A program made the position numbers and the translations under genes. A stretch of 64,000 nucleotides of DNA, from positions 744,001 to 808,000 of the forward strand of contig JAYPPR010000008.1 of NCBI GenBank assembly GCA_038131595.1. Reading direction: 5' to 3'. Of the stretch, positions 43,633 to 52,031 are shown one piece after another; position 1 is the stretch's first letter, and each line of letters opens with the position of its first letter. Below the pieces are notes generated by a model, which had not been told where the DNA came from, searched no databases, and was given only the letters and a program-made list of their open reading frames with translations. Source of the stretch: UBA9926 sp038131595. GTDB lineage: Bacteria; Pseudomonadota; Gammaproteobacteria; Pseudomonadales; Azotimanducaceae.

Positions 43633-44505
43633 ATGGATACTCGGACCCCCCATTTCGTGGGTCGCTTTGCTCCCTCTCCGACGGGCCCCCTTCACTTTGG
43701 TTCGCTCACGTTGGCATTAGCCAGCTACCTCAATGTGAAATCTCAGGGAGGCCAGTGGCTAGTCAGAATGGAGGATCTGGATCCTCCACGCGAGCAACCG
43801 GGTGCCAGACAACTCATTCTGGAACAACTAAGCGCCCACGGTTTAAAGAGCGACCTCCCGGTTACCTATCAAAGTGAAAGGATAGCGAACTATCACTCGG
43901 CGCTCGATGCACTGCGGCAACAATCACTGGTTTATCCCTGCGATTGCCCCCGTAAACGCTTACCCCGCCACTATCCCGGTTTTTGTAGGTCTCGCATCGA
44001 ATCGGATCCAGCGCTTGGGGGCTATGCACTAAGATTCAGGATCCAACGCGACCAAATCACCCATGCCGATGCTCATCTAGGGCAACGATCATGGAAAATG
44101 GGCAAGAGCCTCGGCGACTTTATCGTCCGCAGACGCGACCAGCTCATCGCCTATCAGTTGGCAGTTGTTTATGATGACATCGAGCAAGGGGTTACTGAGG
44201 TTGTTCGTGGCTCCGACCTCATCGACTCGACACCCTATCAACTCGAGCTCTATCAAGCGTTCCATCATACTCCGCCTACGTTTTGGCATTTTCCTGTCGT
44301 CCTGGGGAGCGATGGGGTGAAGCTGAGCAAGCAAACTGGCGCTCAATCCGTTGATGTAAGTACACCCGCTGACAATTTGAAAAGAGCCTTAAGATTTCTT
44401 GGCCAATCAAGCCCTGATTCGAAAGAAACGAGCAAGATCCTCAAGAGCGCAGTCACCGCTTGGCAGCCAGCCCAGGTCCCTAAACTCATGGGCCGCAGCC
44501 TGTAG
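43633..44505 (+). CDS. gluQ: Glutamyl-Q tRNA(Asp) synthetase
   Basis: GluQ-RS attaches glutamate to queuosine at position 34 of tRNA-Asp. The 290-residue product is the catalytic half of a glutamyl-tRNA synthetase without an anticodon domain: APSPTGPLHFGSL (residues 13-25, HIGH-like HFGS), Cys-x-Cys...Cys (CDCPRK and YPGFC) for zinc, and KLSKQ near residue 236. It follows dksA by 15 bases, the same pairing as in Escherichia coli and Pseudomonas. Confidence 0.95.
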   Translation: MDTRTPHFVGRFAPSPTGPLHFGSLTLALASYLNVKSQGGQWLVRMEDLDPPREQPGARQLILEQLSAHGLKSDLPVTYQSERIANYHSALDALRQQSLVYPCDCPRKRLPRHYPGFCRSRIESDPALGGYALRFRIQRDQITHADAHLGQRSWKMGKSLGDFIVRRRDQLIAYQLAVVYDDIEQGVTEVVRGSDLIDSTPYQLELYQAFHHTPPTFWHFPVVLGSDGVKLSKQTGAQSVDVSTPADNLKRALRFLGQSSPDSKETSKILKSAVTAWQPAQVPKLMGRSL

Positions 44506-44628
44506 CGCTGCCAACGACCTGACGAGAATCTAGGCAGTTAATGAGGCGACTCCAAGCCCGAGGCCGCCAGCTAGATTCATCTGCTAAACTCGGCCTCAAC
44601 TTCACTCATTGCGGCGTCCACAGATTAG

Positions 44629-45879
44629 TTGTTGTCCATCGAACCAAAGAACATCAGCCCGGCAGCGAGATACGTTGTAGAGGGGCTGCAAAAGGCAGGC
44701 TTTACCGCTTATGTGGTGGGTGGCTGTGTCAGAGATTTGCTCCTTGGCCATCAACCCAAGGACTTCGATGTCGCAACCAATGCAACGCCAGAGGAAGTGC
44801 ACGAGCAATTTCGGGGCTCGCGGCTGATTGGTCGCCGATTTAGGCTCGTGCACGTCCGCAAAGGTCGAGAGGTCATTGAGGTATCGACGTTCCGAGGCAG
44901 CCAACCTCACGCCGAGCAGGGACCGGCGCACGGCAAGAACGAAAACATCTTTGGAACCTTCGAGGAAGACGCTTTTCGCCGAGACTTCACCATCAATGCA
45001 CTCTATTACGACCCCACTAAGCAGGAGCTGCTTGACCCAACAGCGCAGGGGTTAACAGACCTGAACGCGCGAGCGTTAGTCATCATTGGCGACCCTTTGA
45101 CTCGTTTCACAGAAGATCCTGTCCGAATGATTCGCGCTGCTCGGTTTTTGGCAAAGCTCGATTTTAAGATCGACCCATCGCTTAAGACAGTGATCAAAAA
45201 AAATGCCGCACTGCTACAACTGGTCGCGCCGGCTCGACTATTTGAAGAGTTTCTTAAGCTGTCACTCGCCGGGCAATCAGAGTCAACATTTGAAGCGCTG
45301 AATGATCTCAATCTGCTCCACCCTATGTTTCCGTTTAAGCATCAAACCCATCAACTGACCGCGTTCGAGAGACACGCACTCGCATCGACTGATGAGCGCA
45401 TACGATCAGGAAAGTCGGTCACCCCAGCTTTCTTGCTAGCGTCACTGCTATGGGATGGCTTCTTAGTCCAAAAACAGAATTCCTTGGAGCAGGGGCTTGG
45501 CCTGCTGGATGCCGCACAAGCGGCATCTGACATCACGGTGCTCGATCAGTTACCTGCGATTGCGATTCCGAAACGCTTTACTCAAACCATGAAAGAAATA
45601 TGGGAACTTCAAGATCGGCTGGAATTCAAAGTGGGGCGCCGCCCCCTAAGATTGCTCGAGCACAAGCGTTTTAGGGCCGCTTATGATTTCCTGCTACTGC
45701 GAGAGAAAGAGGACTCAAAACTAACCGAACCCGCCGATTGGTGGACTCGCGTACAGGGCGAGTCTCCCGACGTCCAGCGAGACATGTTGAAACTACTCGA
45801 TCGTCATCCCAAGCAGCCGCGGCGAAGGAAGAAACGCCAACGAAAGCCCTCACCTCCATTTGAGAGCCCATCAGAGTAG
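44629..45879 (+). CDS. pcnB: Poly(A) polymerase I, TTG start
   Basis: PcnB adds 3' A-tails that mark RNA for decay and is close kin to CCA-adding enzymes. The 416-residue product has GGCVRDLLLG (31-40) and DFDVATNAT (45-53) for the metal-binding aspartates, RRFRLVHV, and RRDFTINALYYD. The C-terminus is rich in basic residues (PRRRKKRQRKP), as usual. A stop codon lies immediately upstream of the first TTG, no ATG is available, and the ribosome binding site is poor, so a TTG start is inferred. A stem GAGGCCG/CGGCCTC (44560-44597) lies just upstream. Confidence 0.92.
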   Translation: MLSIEPKNISPAARYVVEGLQKAGFTAYVVGGCVRDLLLGHQPKDFDVATNATPEEVHEQFRGSRLIGRRFRLVHVRKGREVIEVSTFRGSQPHAEQGPAHGKNENIFGTFEEDAFRRDFTINALYYDPTKQELLDPTAQGLTDLNARALVIIGDPLTRFTEDPVRMIRAARFLAKLDFKIDPSLKTVIKKNAALLQLVAPARLFEEFLKLSLAGQSESTFEALNDLNLLHPMFPFKHQTHQLTAFERHALASTDERIRSGKSVTPAFLLASLLWDGFLVQKQNSLEQGLGLLDAAQAASDITVLDQLPAIAIPKRFTQTMKEIWELQDRLEFKVGRRPLRLLEHKRFRAAYDFLLLREKEDSKLTEPADWWTRVQGESPDVQRDMLKLLDRHPKQPRRRKKRQRKPSPPFESPSE

Positions 45880-45947
45880 GCCGAACTAGATTTAACGCTT
45901 GCGATCACGGTCGATGGTCATTCGAGTGTGCTTGAACGATTCCGCTG

Positions 45948-45973
45948 GCCGTGGCGAGATTCTCGGCCACGGC
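45948..45973 (+). promoter_or_regulatory. Strong GC hairpin in the acs leader
   Basis: GCCGTGGC and GCCACGGC form a perfect 8-bp stem, with an inner GAG/CTC extension. It ends 67 bases before the acs ATG. A weaker CCACA/TGTGG hairpin follows at about 45992-46005. There is no U-tract, so termination is unlikely; mRNA processing or regulation of acs is possible. Confidence 0.4.
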
Positions 45974-46040
45974 ATGACTACAGTTTCCTGGCCCACAAAC
46001 TTGTGGCAACCTTCAGGCAAATCACAAGGAGTCACGGACA

Positions 46041-47984
46041 ATGTCCGAGGAGAAGCTATACCCCGTCTTTGCGGAGGCAGCCGCCAATACTCACCTTACA
46101 GAGGCTCAATACCGAGCCATGTACGATGCTTCGATAGCTGATCCAGAATCGTTCTGGGCAGAACAAGCACGTTCAACTCTCACCTGGTCTACCCCTTTTT
46201 CATCGGTTGTTGAATCTAACTTAAGGGAGGGACAAGCCAAGTGGTTCGCCGACGGTTCGTTGAACGTGACAGTCAACTGTATCGACCGACACCTTCCGGA
46301 CCGCGCCGATCAAGCGGCGATTATCTGGGAAGGGGACGAACCTACTGATTCGTTGACCATCACTTACAGCGAGCTCAGCACCCGCGTCAACGTCATGGCC
46401 AATATTTTAAAGTCGCGAGGCGTTAAGAAGGGCGATCGCGTGTGCATTTACATGCCGATGATTCCTGAGGCGGCTTACGCAATGTTAGCTTGCGCTCGAA
46501 TTGGCGCGATTCACAGCGTGGTATTCGGAGGATTCTCTCCGGGAGCGCTGCGAGACCGGATTTTGGACGCCAACTGCGAGTCAGTGATTACTGCGGACGA
46601 AGGCGTCAGGGGGGGCAAGACGATCCCACTCAAGCACAATGTTGATCTAGCTGTTGAAGAGTGCCCGAATGTCCACACGGTTCTCGTGGTCCCTCGAACG
46701 GGCGCTGATATGACGATGGTACCCGAAAGAGACGTGGACTATGCGGCGGCGGCGATCAATGCCTCAGACGACTGTCCTCCAGAGGCAATGAATGCCGAGG
46801 ACCCTCTTTTTATTCTCTACACCTCAGGAAGTACAGGAAAACCTAAGGGCGTCCTGCATACCACCGCCGGCTACTTGCTTGGCGCAGCGATGACCCATCG
46901 TTATGTCTTCGACTATAAGGATGGTGACATCTATTGGTGCACTGCGGATGTGGGCTGGGTAACCGGACACTCCTATATCGTTTACGGACCACTAGCCAAT
47001 GGCGCGGTCACGCTCATGTTTGAGGGCGTGCCCACCTATCCGGATGCTGGCCGTTTCTGGCAAATCATCGACAAGCACGCAGTCAATATCTTCTACACGG
47101 CACCCACCGCGCTACGATCGCTTATGGGCCTTGGGGATGACTTTGTGACGAAGAGTAGTCGAAGTTCATTGAGGCTGCTGGGATCAGTTGGTGAGCCCAT
47201 CAACCCTGAGGCTTGGGAGTGGTACTTCCATGTTGTTGGCGATAGTCGTTGCCCCATCGTAGATACCTGGTGGCAAACAGAAACTGGCGCAATCATGATC
47301 ACGCCATTACCTGGTGCAATTGCGCTGAAACCTGGTTCCGCCACACTCCCATTCTTCGGGGTTGAGCCCGTGCTCTTGGATGCCGAAGGACAGGAACTAG
47401 AGGGCGAGGCTTCCGGGAACTTAGCGATCCGTTCATCGTGGCCGAGCCAGATTCGAACGGTTTATGGCGACCACAAGCGCTGTGTCGACACGTATTTCAG
47501 CACTTACCCAGGCTATTACTTCACAGGCGATGGTGCTCGACGTGACGCTGACGGCTATTACTGGATCACGGGTCGTGTGGATGACGTACTGAACGTCAGC
47601 GGCCATAGAATGGGAACAGCAGAAGTCGAGAGCGCATTGGTATTACACCCCGCGGTCGCCGAGGCGGCAGTGGTTGGGTACCCCCATGACGTCAAAGGTC
47701 AGGGTATCTATTGTTTTGTCACACTCATGCAGGGCACTGAAGGGACAGACGAACTAAGACAAGCGCTGGAGCAGATGGTTAGAACGGAAATAGGTGCGAT
47801 AGCAAAACCCGACATCCTGCAGTGGGCACCGGCCTTGCCAAAAACGCGTTCCGGCAAGATCATGCGCCGTATTTTAAGAAAGATCGCGGAAAATGAGCTC
47901 GATCAACTCGGTGATACCAGCACACTGGCCGACCCTAGCGTGGTAGACGATCTAATCCAAAACAGTCCCACAGCGAATCAATAG
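46041..47984 (+). CDS. acs: Acetyl-CoA synthetase
   Basis: Acs activates acetate to acetyl-CoA through acetyl-AMP, feeding acetate into central metabolism. The 647-residue product has the AMP-binding motif YTSGSTGKPKG near residue 263, the adenine-contact DTWWQTETGA, the hinge GRVDDVLNVSGHR and the acetylatable lysine in PKTRSGKIMRRILR near residue 608. AAGGAG precedes the ATG at good spacing. In Pseudomonas an acs copy also lies after gluQ-pcnB, with folK, panB, panC and pgi in between; those are missing here. Confidence 0.97.
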   Translation: MSEEKLYPVFAEAAANTHLTEAQYRAMYDASIADPESFWAEQARSTLTWSTPFSSVVESNLREGQAKWFADGSLNVTVNCIDRHLPDRADQAAIIWEGDEPTDSLTITYSELSTRVNVMANILKSRGVKKGDRVCIYMPMIPEAAYAMLACARIGAIHSVVFGGFSPGALRDRILDANCESVITADEGVRGGKTIPLKHNVDLAVEECPNVHTVLVVPRTGADMTMVPERDVDYAAAAINASDDCPPEAMNAEDPLFILYTSGSTGKPKGVLHTTAGYLLGAAMTHRYVFDYKDGDIYWCTADVGWVTGHSYIVYGPLANGAVTLMFEGVPTYPDAGRFWQIIDKHAVNIFYTAPTALRSLMGLGDDFVTKSSRSSLRLLGSVGEPINPEAWEWYFHVVGDSRCPIVDTWWQTETGAIMITPLPGAIALKPGSATLPFFGVEPVLLDAEGQELEGEASGNLAIRSSWPSQIRTVYGDHKRCVDTYFSTYPGYYFTGDGARRDADGYYWITGRVDDVLNVSGHRMGTAEVESALVLHPAVAEAAVVGYPHDVKGQGIYCFVTLMQGTEGTDELRQALEQMVRTEIGAIAKPDILQWAPALPKTRSGKIMRRILRKIAENELDQLGDTSTLADPSVVDDLIQNSPTANQ

Positions 47985-47995
47985 TTAGACGAGGC

Positions 47996-48024
47996 AAAAA
48001 AAGGCGCATTGAGCGCCTTTTTTT
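47996..48024. terminator. Bidirectional terminator shared by acs and pnp
   Basis: A stem GGCGC/GCGCC with loop ATTGA is flanked by seven A on the left and seven T on the right. It is a good intrinsic terminator for acs on the plus strand and for pnp on the minus strand, which converge here. Confidence 0.9.
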
Positions 48025-48070
48025 GATTGCCCAAAAGCAATCGTGTTTCAACCAAGGTCGACCCGTATTC

Positions 48071-50332
48071 TTATGACGGTTGCTCCTCGCTACCGTCATT
48101 CTCGGCTGGGTCAGCTGCCTCATCAGCAGGTGCATCAGCGCCCTCAGTCGCTTGCATCTCTTCGGTTTCAGCCTGACTAGCCTCATTCGTCGCGCTCGCA
48201 TCATCCGAATGCTGTGCCGTTTCCTCGGCGCCAGAAGCCTCATCGGCCTGCGCTTCTTCCTCGGGGACCTCTTTCATCGAGAGCTTGATTCGGCCACGTT
48301 CTACGTCAAGAACGATGACGCGAACCTCCTGACCCTCTGATAGGTAGTCAGTGACTTTCTCAACACGCTCTTTGGCGATTTGAGAGATGTGAACCAGACC
48401 ATCTTTTCCGGGCAGAATATTCACGAATGCGCCAAAGTCGGCGATTTTGTTTACTTTGCCTGTATAGATCTGGCCAACCTCGGCCTCTGCTGTAATTCCT
48501 TCGATTAAAGAGACTGCCTTGTCGCGCGACTCAAGTCCCTCACCAAAAATGGTAATGGTGCCATCATCGTCGATGTCGATAGAAGCACCGGACTCCTCAG
48601 TAATTGATCTGATGGTTGCACCACCCTTACCAATGACGTCGCGTATCTTGTCTGAATCCACTTTCATCGTGACCATCGAGGGGGCAGTTTCAGCCACTTC
48701 GTCTCGTGATCGACCAATGACTTTATTCATCTCGCCCAAGATATGAAGCCGTGCTTCACGCGCCTGCTCAAGTGCGGAATCCATAATCTGTTCGGTGATG
48801 CCCTGAATCTTGATATCCATCTGCAAGGCGGTGACCCCTGTTTCCGTACCCGCGACTTTGAAGTCCATGTCGCCCAGGTGGTCTTCATCACCGAGAATGT
48901 CGGTCAACACTGCGAATCCATCGTCCTCGAGCACGAGCCCCATAGCCACTCCGGCCACAGGCGCCTTCAAAGGGACACCAGCATCCATCAGGGACAGGCT
49001 TGCGCCACACACCGATGCCATTGAGGAAGAACCATTGGACTCAGTGATTTCCGATACCACCCGCGTGGTGTACGGCCAGTCCTCAGCTTTTGGTAATACT
49101 GCAGCAATGCCTCGCCGTGCCAAACGACCATGACCAATCTCACGGCGCTTCGGCCCGCCCACAAATCCAGTTTCCCCAACACTGTAGGGAGGGAAGTTGT
49201 AATGAAGCATAAAGGGATCTCGGTATGAGCCCTGCAACGCATCAATAATTGCAGCATCTCTCATTGAACCGAGTGTGGTTGTGACCAGCGCTTGAGTTTC
49301 GCCGCGGGTAAATAAGGCAGACCCATGCGTTCGCGCCAGCACACCAACCTCGACGCGGATATCACGTACGGTTTTTGTATCTCTTCCATCGATGCGAGGT
49401 TGACCATCAATGATGGCCCGACGAACCGTTTTCTTCTCGATTTTGCCGAAAATTTCACTGACCTCATCTCGCGACGGGCCTTCTTCCGACACAAATTGCG
49501 CTAATGCTTCTTCTTTGAGCGCGGCGACTGCATCTTGCCGCTTCATTTTCTCACTGATCTGATAAGCCTCAGACAGCTTTTGACCAGAGGCCTCTACCAT
49601 TGCATCCATCAGCGACTGGTTGACGGGTTCTGGCGTCCAGTCCCAGGACTCAACCCCGACCACTTCGCAGAACTCATTGATTGCACGAATGACCACCTGC
49701 ATTTCTTGATGCGCATACAAAACTGCGCCGAGCATTTGGTCCTCGGTCAGTTCCTTCGCCTCTGACTCAACCATCAAGACCGCTGACTCGGTACCCGCAA
49801 CCACCATGTCAAGATAGGAATCCTCTAACTGGGACATCGTTGGATTCAGTTGATACCCTTCTCGAGTAAAGCCAACTCTTGCTGCACCAATAGGCCCAGC
49901 AAAAGGGATTCCCGATAACGCCAGTGCGGCAGACGTGCCAATCATTGCAGGAATATCGGGGTCAATGTCTTTTTCTGCCGAAACTACCTGGCAAGTCACC
50001 TGCACTTCATTCATGAACCCCTTAGGGAATAACGGCCGAATGGGTCGATCAATCAACCTTGAAGTCAGGGTTTCTTTCTCAGAAGGTCTTCCTTCCCGCT
50101 TAAAGAATCCCCCAGGGATCTTTCCAGCAGAGTAGGCTCTCTCTTCGTAGTTGACGGTCAAAGGGAAAAAACTCTGCCCAGGGTTCGCTTCTTTGCGGCC
50201 AACCACAGACACTAAAACTGCTGTCTGACTCATGGTTACAAGCACAGATGCAGTCGCTTGCCTTGCAATTCGACCCGCTTCCAAGACAACCTCATGGTCG
50301 CCGTAATTAAATTTCTTTTGTATTGGATTCAC
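48071..50332 (-). CDS. pnp: Polynucleotide phosphorylase with long acidic tail
   Basis: PNPase degrades RNA 3' to 5' by phosphorolysis within the degradosome. The 753-residue product has two RNase PH domains (second with GRGEIGHGRLARRGIAAVLP-like KRREIGHGRLARRG), a KH domain (IRDVIGKGGATIRSITEES) and an S1 domain (GQIYTGKVNKIADFGAFVNI). Residues from about 688 form a 66-residue tail of Glu, Asp, Ala, Ser and Gln with no Lys or Arg, longer than the usual ending near residue 700. It follows rpsO by 26 bases. Confidence 0.97.
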   Translation of the reverse strand: MNPIQKKFNYGDHEVVLEAGRIARQATASVLVTMSQTAVLVSVVGRKEANPGQSFFPLTVNYEERAYSAGKIPGGFFKREGRPSEKETLTSRLIDRPIRPLFPKGFMNEVQVTCQVVSAEKDIDPDIPAMIGTSAALALSGIPFAGPIGAARVGFTREGYQLNPTMSQLEDSYLDMVVAGTESAVLMVESEAKELTEDQMLGAVLYAHQEMQVVIRAINEFCEVVGVESWDWTPEPVNQSLMDAMVEASGQKLSEAYQISEKMKRQDAVAALKEEALAQFVSEEGPSRDEVSEIFGKIEKKTVRRAIIDGQPRIDGRDTKTVRDIRVEVGVLARTHGSALFTRGETQALVTTTLGSMRDAAIIDALQGSYRDPFMLHYNFPPYSVGETGFVGGPKRREIGHGRLARRGIAAVLPKAEDWPYTTRVVSEITESNGSSSMASVCGASLSLMDAGVPLKAPVAGVAMGLVLEDDGFAVLTDILGDEDHLGDMDFKVAGTETGVTALQMDIKIQGITEQIMDSALEQAREARLHILGEMNKVIGRSRDEVAETAPSMVTMKVDSDKIRDVIGKGGATIRSITEESGASIDIDDDGTITIFGEGLESRDKAVSLIEGITAEAEVGQIYTGKVNKIADFGAFVNILPGKDGLVHISQIAKERVEKVTDYLSEGQEVRVIVLDVERGRIKLSMKEVPEEEAQADEASGAEETAQHSDDASATNEASQAETEEMQATEGADAPADEAADPAENDGSEEQPS

Positions 50333-50358
50333 ACTTTTCTCCGTTTCAAATCCAGCAA

Positions 50359-50628
50359 TTACCGTCGTAAGCCCAATCGCTTGATGACATCGGCATAGCG
50401 GTCAGCGTTCTTTCGCATGAGGTAGTTCAGTAATTTTCGTCGCTGACTAACCATTCTCAAAAGTCCGATTCGAGAATGGTGATCGTGTTTATGCGCCTGA
50501 AAATGCCCTTGAAGCTTATTGATATTTGCTGTTAACAACGCGATCTGTACTTCTGGAGAGCCCGTGTCTGTCTCAGAGGCTCCGTATTCTTTTACGATCG
50601 CTACTTTTTCTTCATTGCTTAAAGCCAT
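50359..50628 (-). CDS. rpsO: 30S ribosomal protein S15
   Basis: S15 is a primary 16S rRNA-binding protein and in Escherichia coli represses itself by a pseudoknot in its leader. The 89-residue product has GASETDTGSPEVQIALLTANI and HFQAHKHDHHSRIGLLRMVSQRRKLL (residues 36-61). The rpsO-pnp pair is conserved. The 97-base gap to truB shows no clear promoter. Confidence 0.98.
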   Translation of the reverse strand: MALSNEEKVAIVKEYGASETDTGSPEVQIALLTANINKLQGHFQAHKHDHHSRIGLLRMVSQRRKLLNYLMRKNADRYADVIKRLGLRR

Positions 50629-50725
50629 GTTGCTTTCCTTCTAATATGCCATCGCTCAAAGGCGATTCGTTGGTCTTACTTTCCTGTTGTAAGGCATGTC
50701 CGCGCATATTTGCAGACACCCTCTC

Positions 50726-51652
50726 CTATTGCGCTGCGATCAATCGCCGCGGCGCAATCTTTCCATCGTCGAGCACCTCTCCGATTCCTATGAATCGTTC
50801 TTCAGTGCCTAACGAGTGAAATAGTTGCACTAATCCAGCCTTTGGAGCGCTAGAAACCTGAACCGGCTGTCCCTGTAGTAAATACGCACCGGTATGTTCA
50901 GATAACTCGACTCTTGGTAAATTCACCACTGCCTCTTGAATGGGCAATAGCAAGGGGTCCATTCCTTCTGGCCCGTCGTCGCTGCGCCCTACCACCGTAT
51001 CCATCGATACGGCATCCTCAATGCTGAACTGTCCGACACCCGTTCTTCGCAGTTCAGCAACATGCGCGCCGCAGCCAAGCTCCGTTCCTATGTCCTCTGC
51101 TAAAGATCGGATGTAAGTGCCTTTAGAGCAGTGGACCCCAAGGTCCAGTGTTTCCGGTCCCATTCCTCGCAAAACTAATTCGAAGATGGTGACAGGCCTT
51201 GCTTCCCTCTCAACTTCTATTCCTTGTCTCGCCAACTTATAAAGCGGCTGACCGTCTTTCTTGATGGCCGAATACATCGATGGTGTTTGATGTATTTCCC
51301 CTCTAAATCGACCCAAACACCTTTCCACCACTTCCTCGGTCAGTAAAGGTACGGGCGTTTTGGCAACGATCTCGCCCTCTCGATCGCCCGTTGCCGTCTG
51401 GGTGCCAAGCGAAATGGTGGTCTCATAGCGCTTGTCTGAATCAAGCAAATATTGCGAAAACTTGGTTGCTTCTCCGAAGCAAATGGGTAAAACCCCTGTT
51501 GCGATCGGATCCAAACTCCCTGTATGACCAGCTTTCGCTGCACCATATAAGCGCTTGACTTGTTGGAGCGCGCCATTTGACGTTATTCCCGCGGGTTTGT
51601 CCAGCAGCAATATGCCGTCTAGCGGGCGGCCCTTTCCTTTTCTTCTAGCCAA
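50726..51652 (-). CDS. truB: tRNA pseudouridine(55) synthase
   Basis: TruB makes pseudouridine 55 in the T-loop of tRNAs. The 308-residue product has GILLLDKPAGITSNGALQQ, the catalytic aspartate in GHTGSLDPIATGVLP (near residue 48) and GTYIRSLAEDIG. It starts with TTG (preceded by AAGAG), five bases after the rbfA stop. Confidence 0.96.
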   Translation of the reverse strand: MARRKGKGRPLDGILLLDKPAGITSNGALQQVKRLYGAAKAGHTGSLDPIATGVLPICFGEATKFSQYLLDSDKRYETTISLGTQTATGDREGEIVAKTPVPLLTEEVVERCLGRFRGEIHQTPSMYSAIKKDGQPLYKLARQGIEVEREARPVTIFELVLRGMGPETLDLGVHCSKGTYIRSLAEDIGTELGCGAHVAELRRTGVGQFSIEDAVSMDTVVGRSDDGPEGMDPLLLPIQEAVVNLPRVELSEHTGAYLLQGQPVQVSSAPKAGLVQLFHSLGTEERFIGIGEVLDDGKIAPRRLIAAQ

Positions 51653-51657
51653 TGCCG

Positions 51658-52017
51658 CTACTCTTGATCGGCTTCGGGCCGCGCTTGTCTCAAGGCCCGA
51701 TCAATCCGATCGCCCGTCACGAGGCTCTCATCAAAATGAAACTTCAGCTTCGGTGTGACTCGAGTTTTCATCGCTCGACCCAACCACTTACGCAAAAAAG
51801 ACGCGGAGTTGCTTAGCAATAACTCCGTTTCCTCTGCTCGTTCCTCGGGAAAGACCGTGAAGAAGACGTTGGCATGAGACAGGTCTTTCGAGACCTCAAC
51901 GTCGCTGATCGTGACCATGCCTAATCGAGGGTCTTTTAGCTCACGTTGCACTGCTACAGCCAATTCTTTTTGAATCTGGTCAGCAACCCGGTCAACACGG
52001 CTAAAGCCTGCTTGCAT
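51658..52017 (-). CDS. rbfA: Ribosome-binding factor A
   Basis: RbfA helps mature the 5' end of 16S rRNA in cold conditions. The 119-residue product has FSRVDRVADQIQKELA and a KH-like fold with VTISDVEVSKDLSHANVFFTV. The ATG MQAGFSRVD is preferred over a TTG two codons upstream. It follows infB by 14 bases. Confidence 0.95.
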   Translation of the reverse strand: MQAGFSRVDRVADQIQKELAVAVQRELKDPRLGMVTISDVEVSKDLSHANVFFTVFPEERAEETELLLSNSASFLRKWLGRAMKTRVTPKLKFHFDESLVTGDRIDRALRQARPEADQE

Positions 52018-52031
52018 ACCCAACGCCGAGC

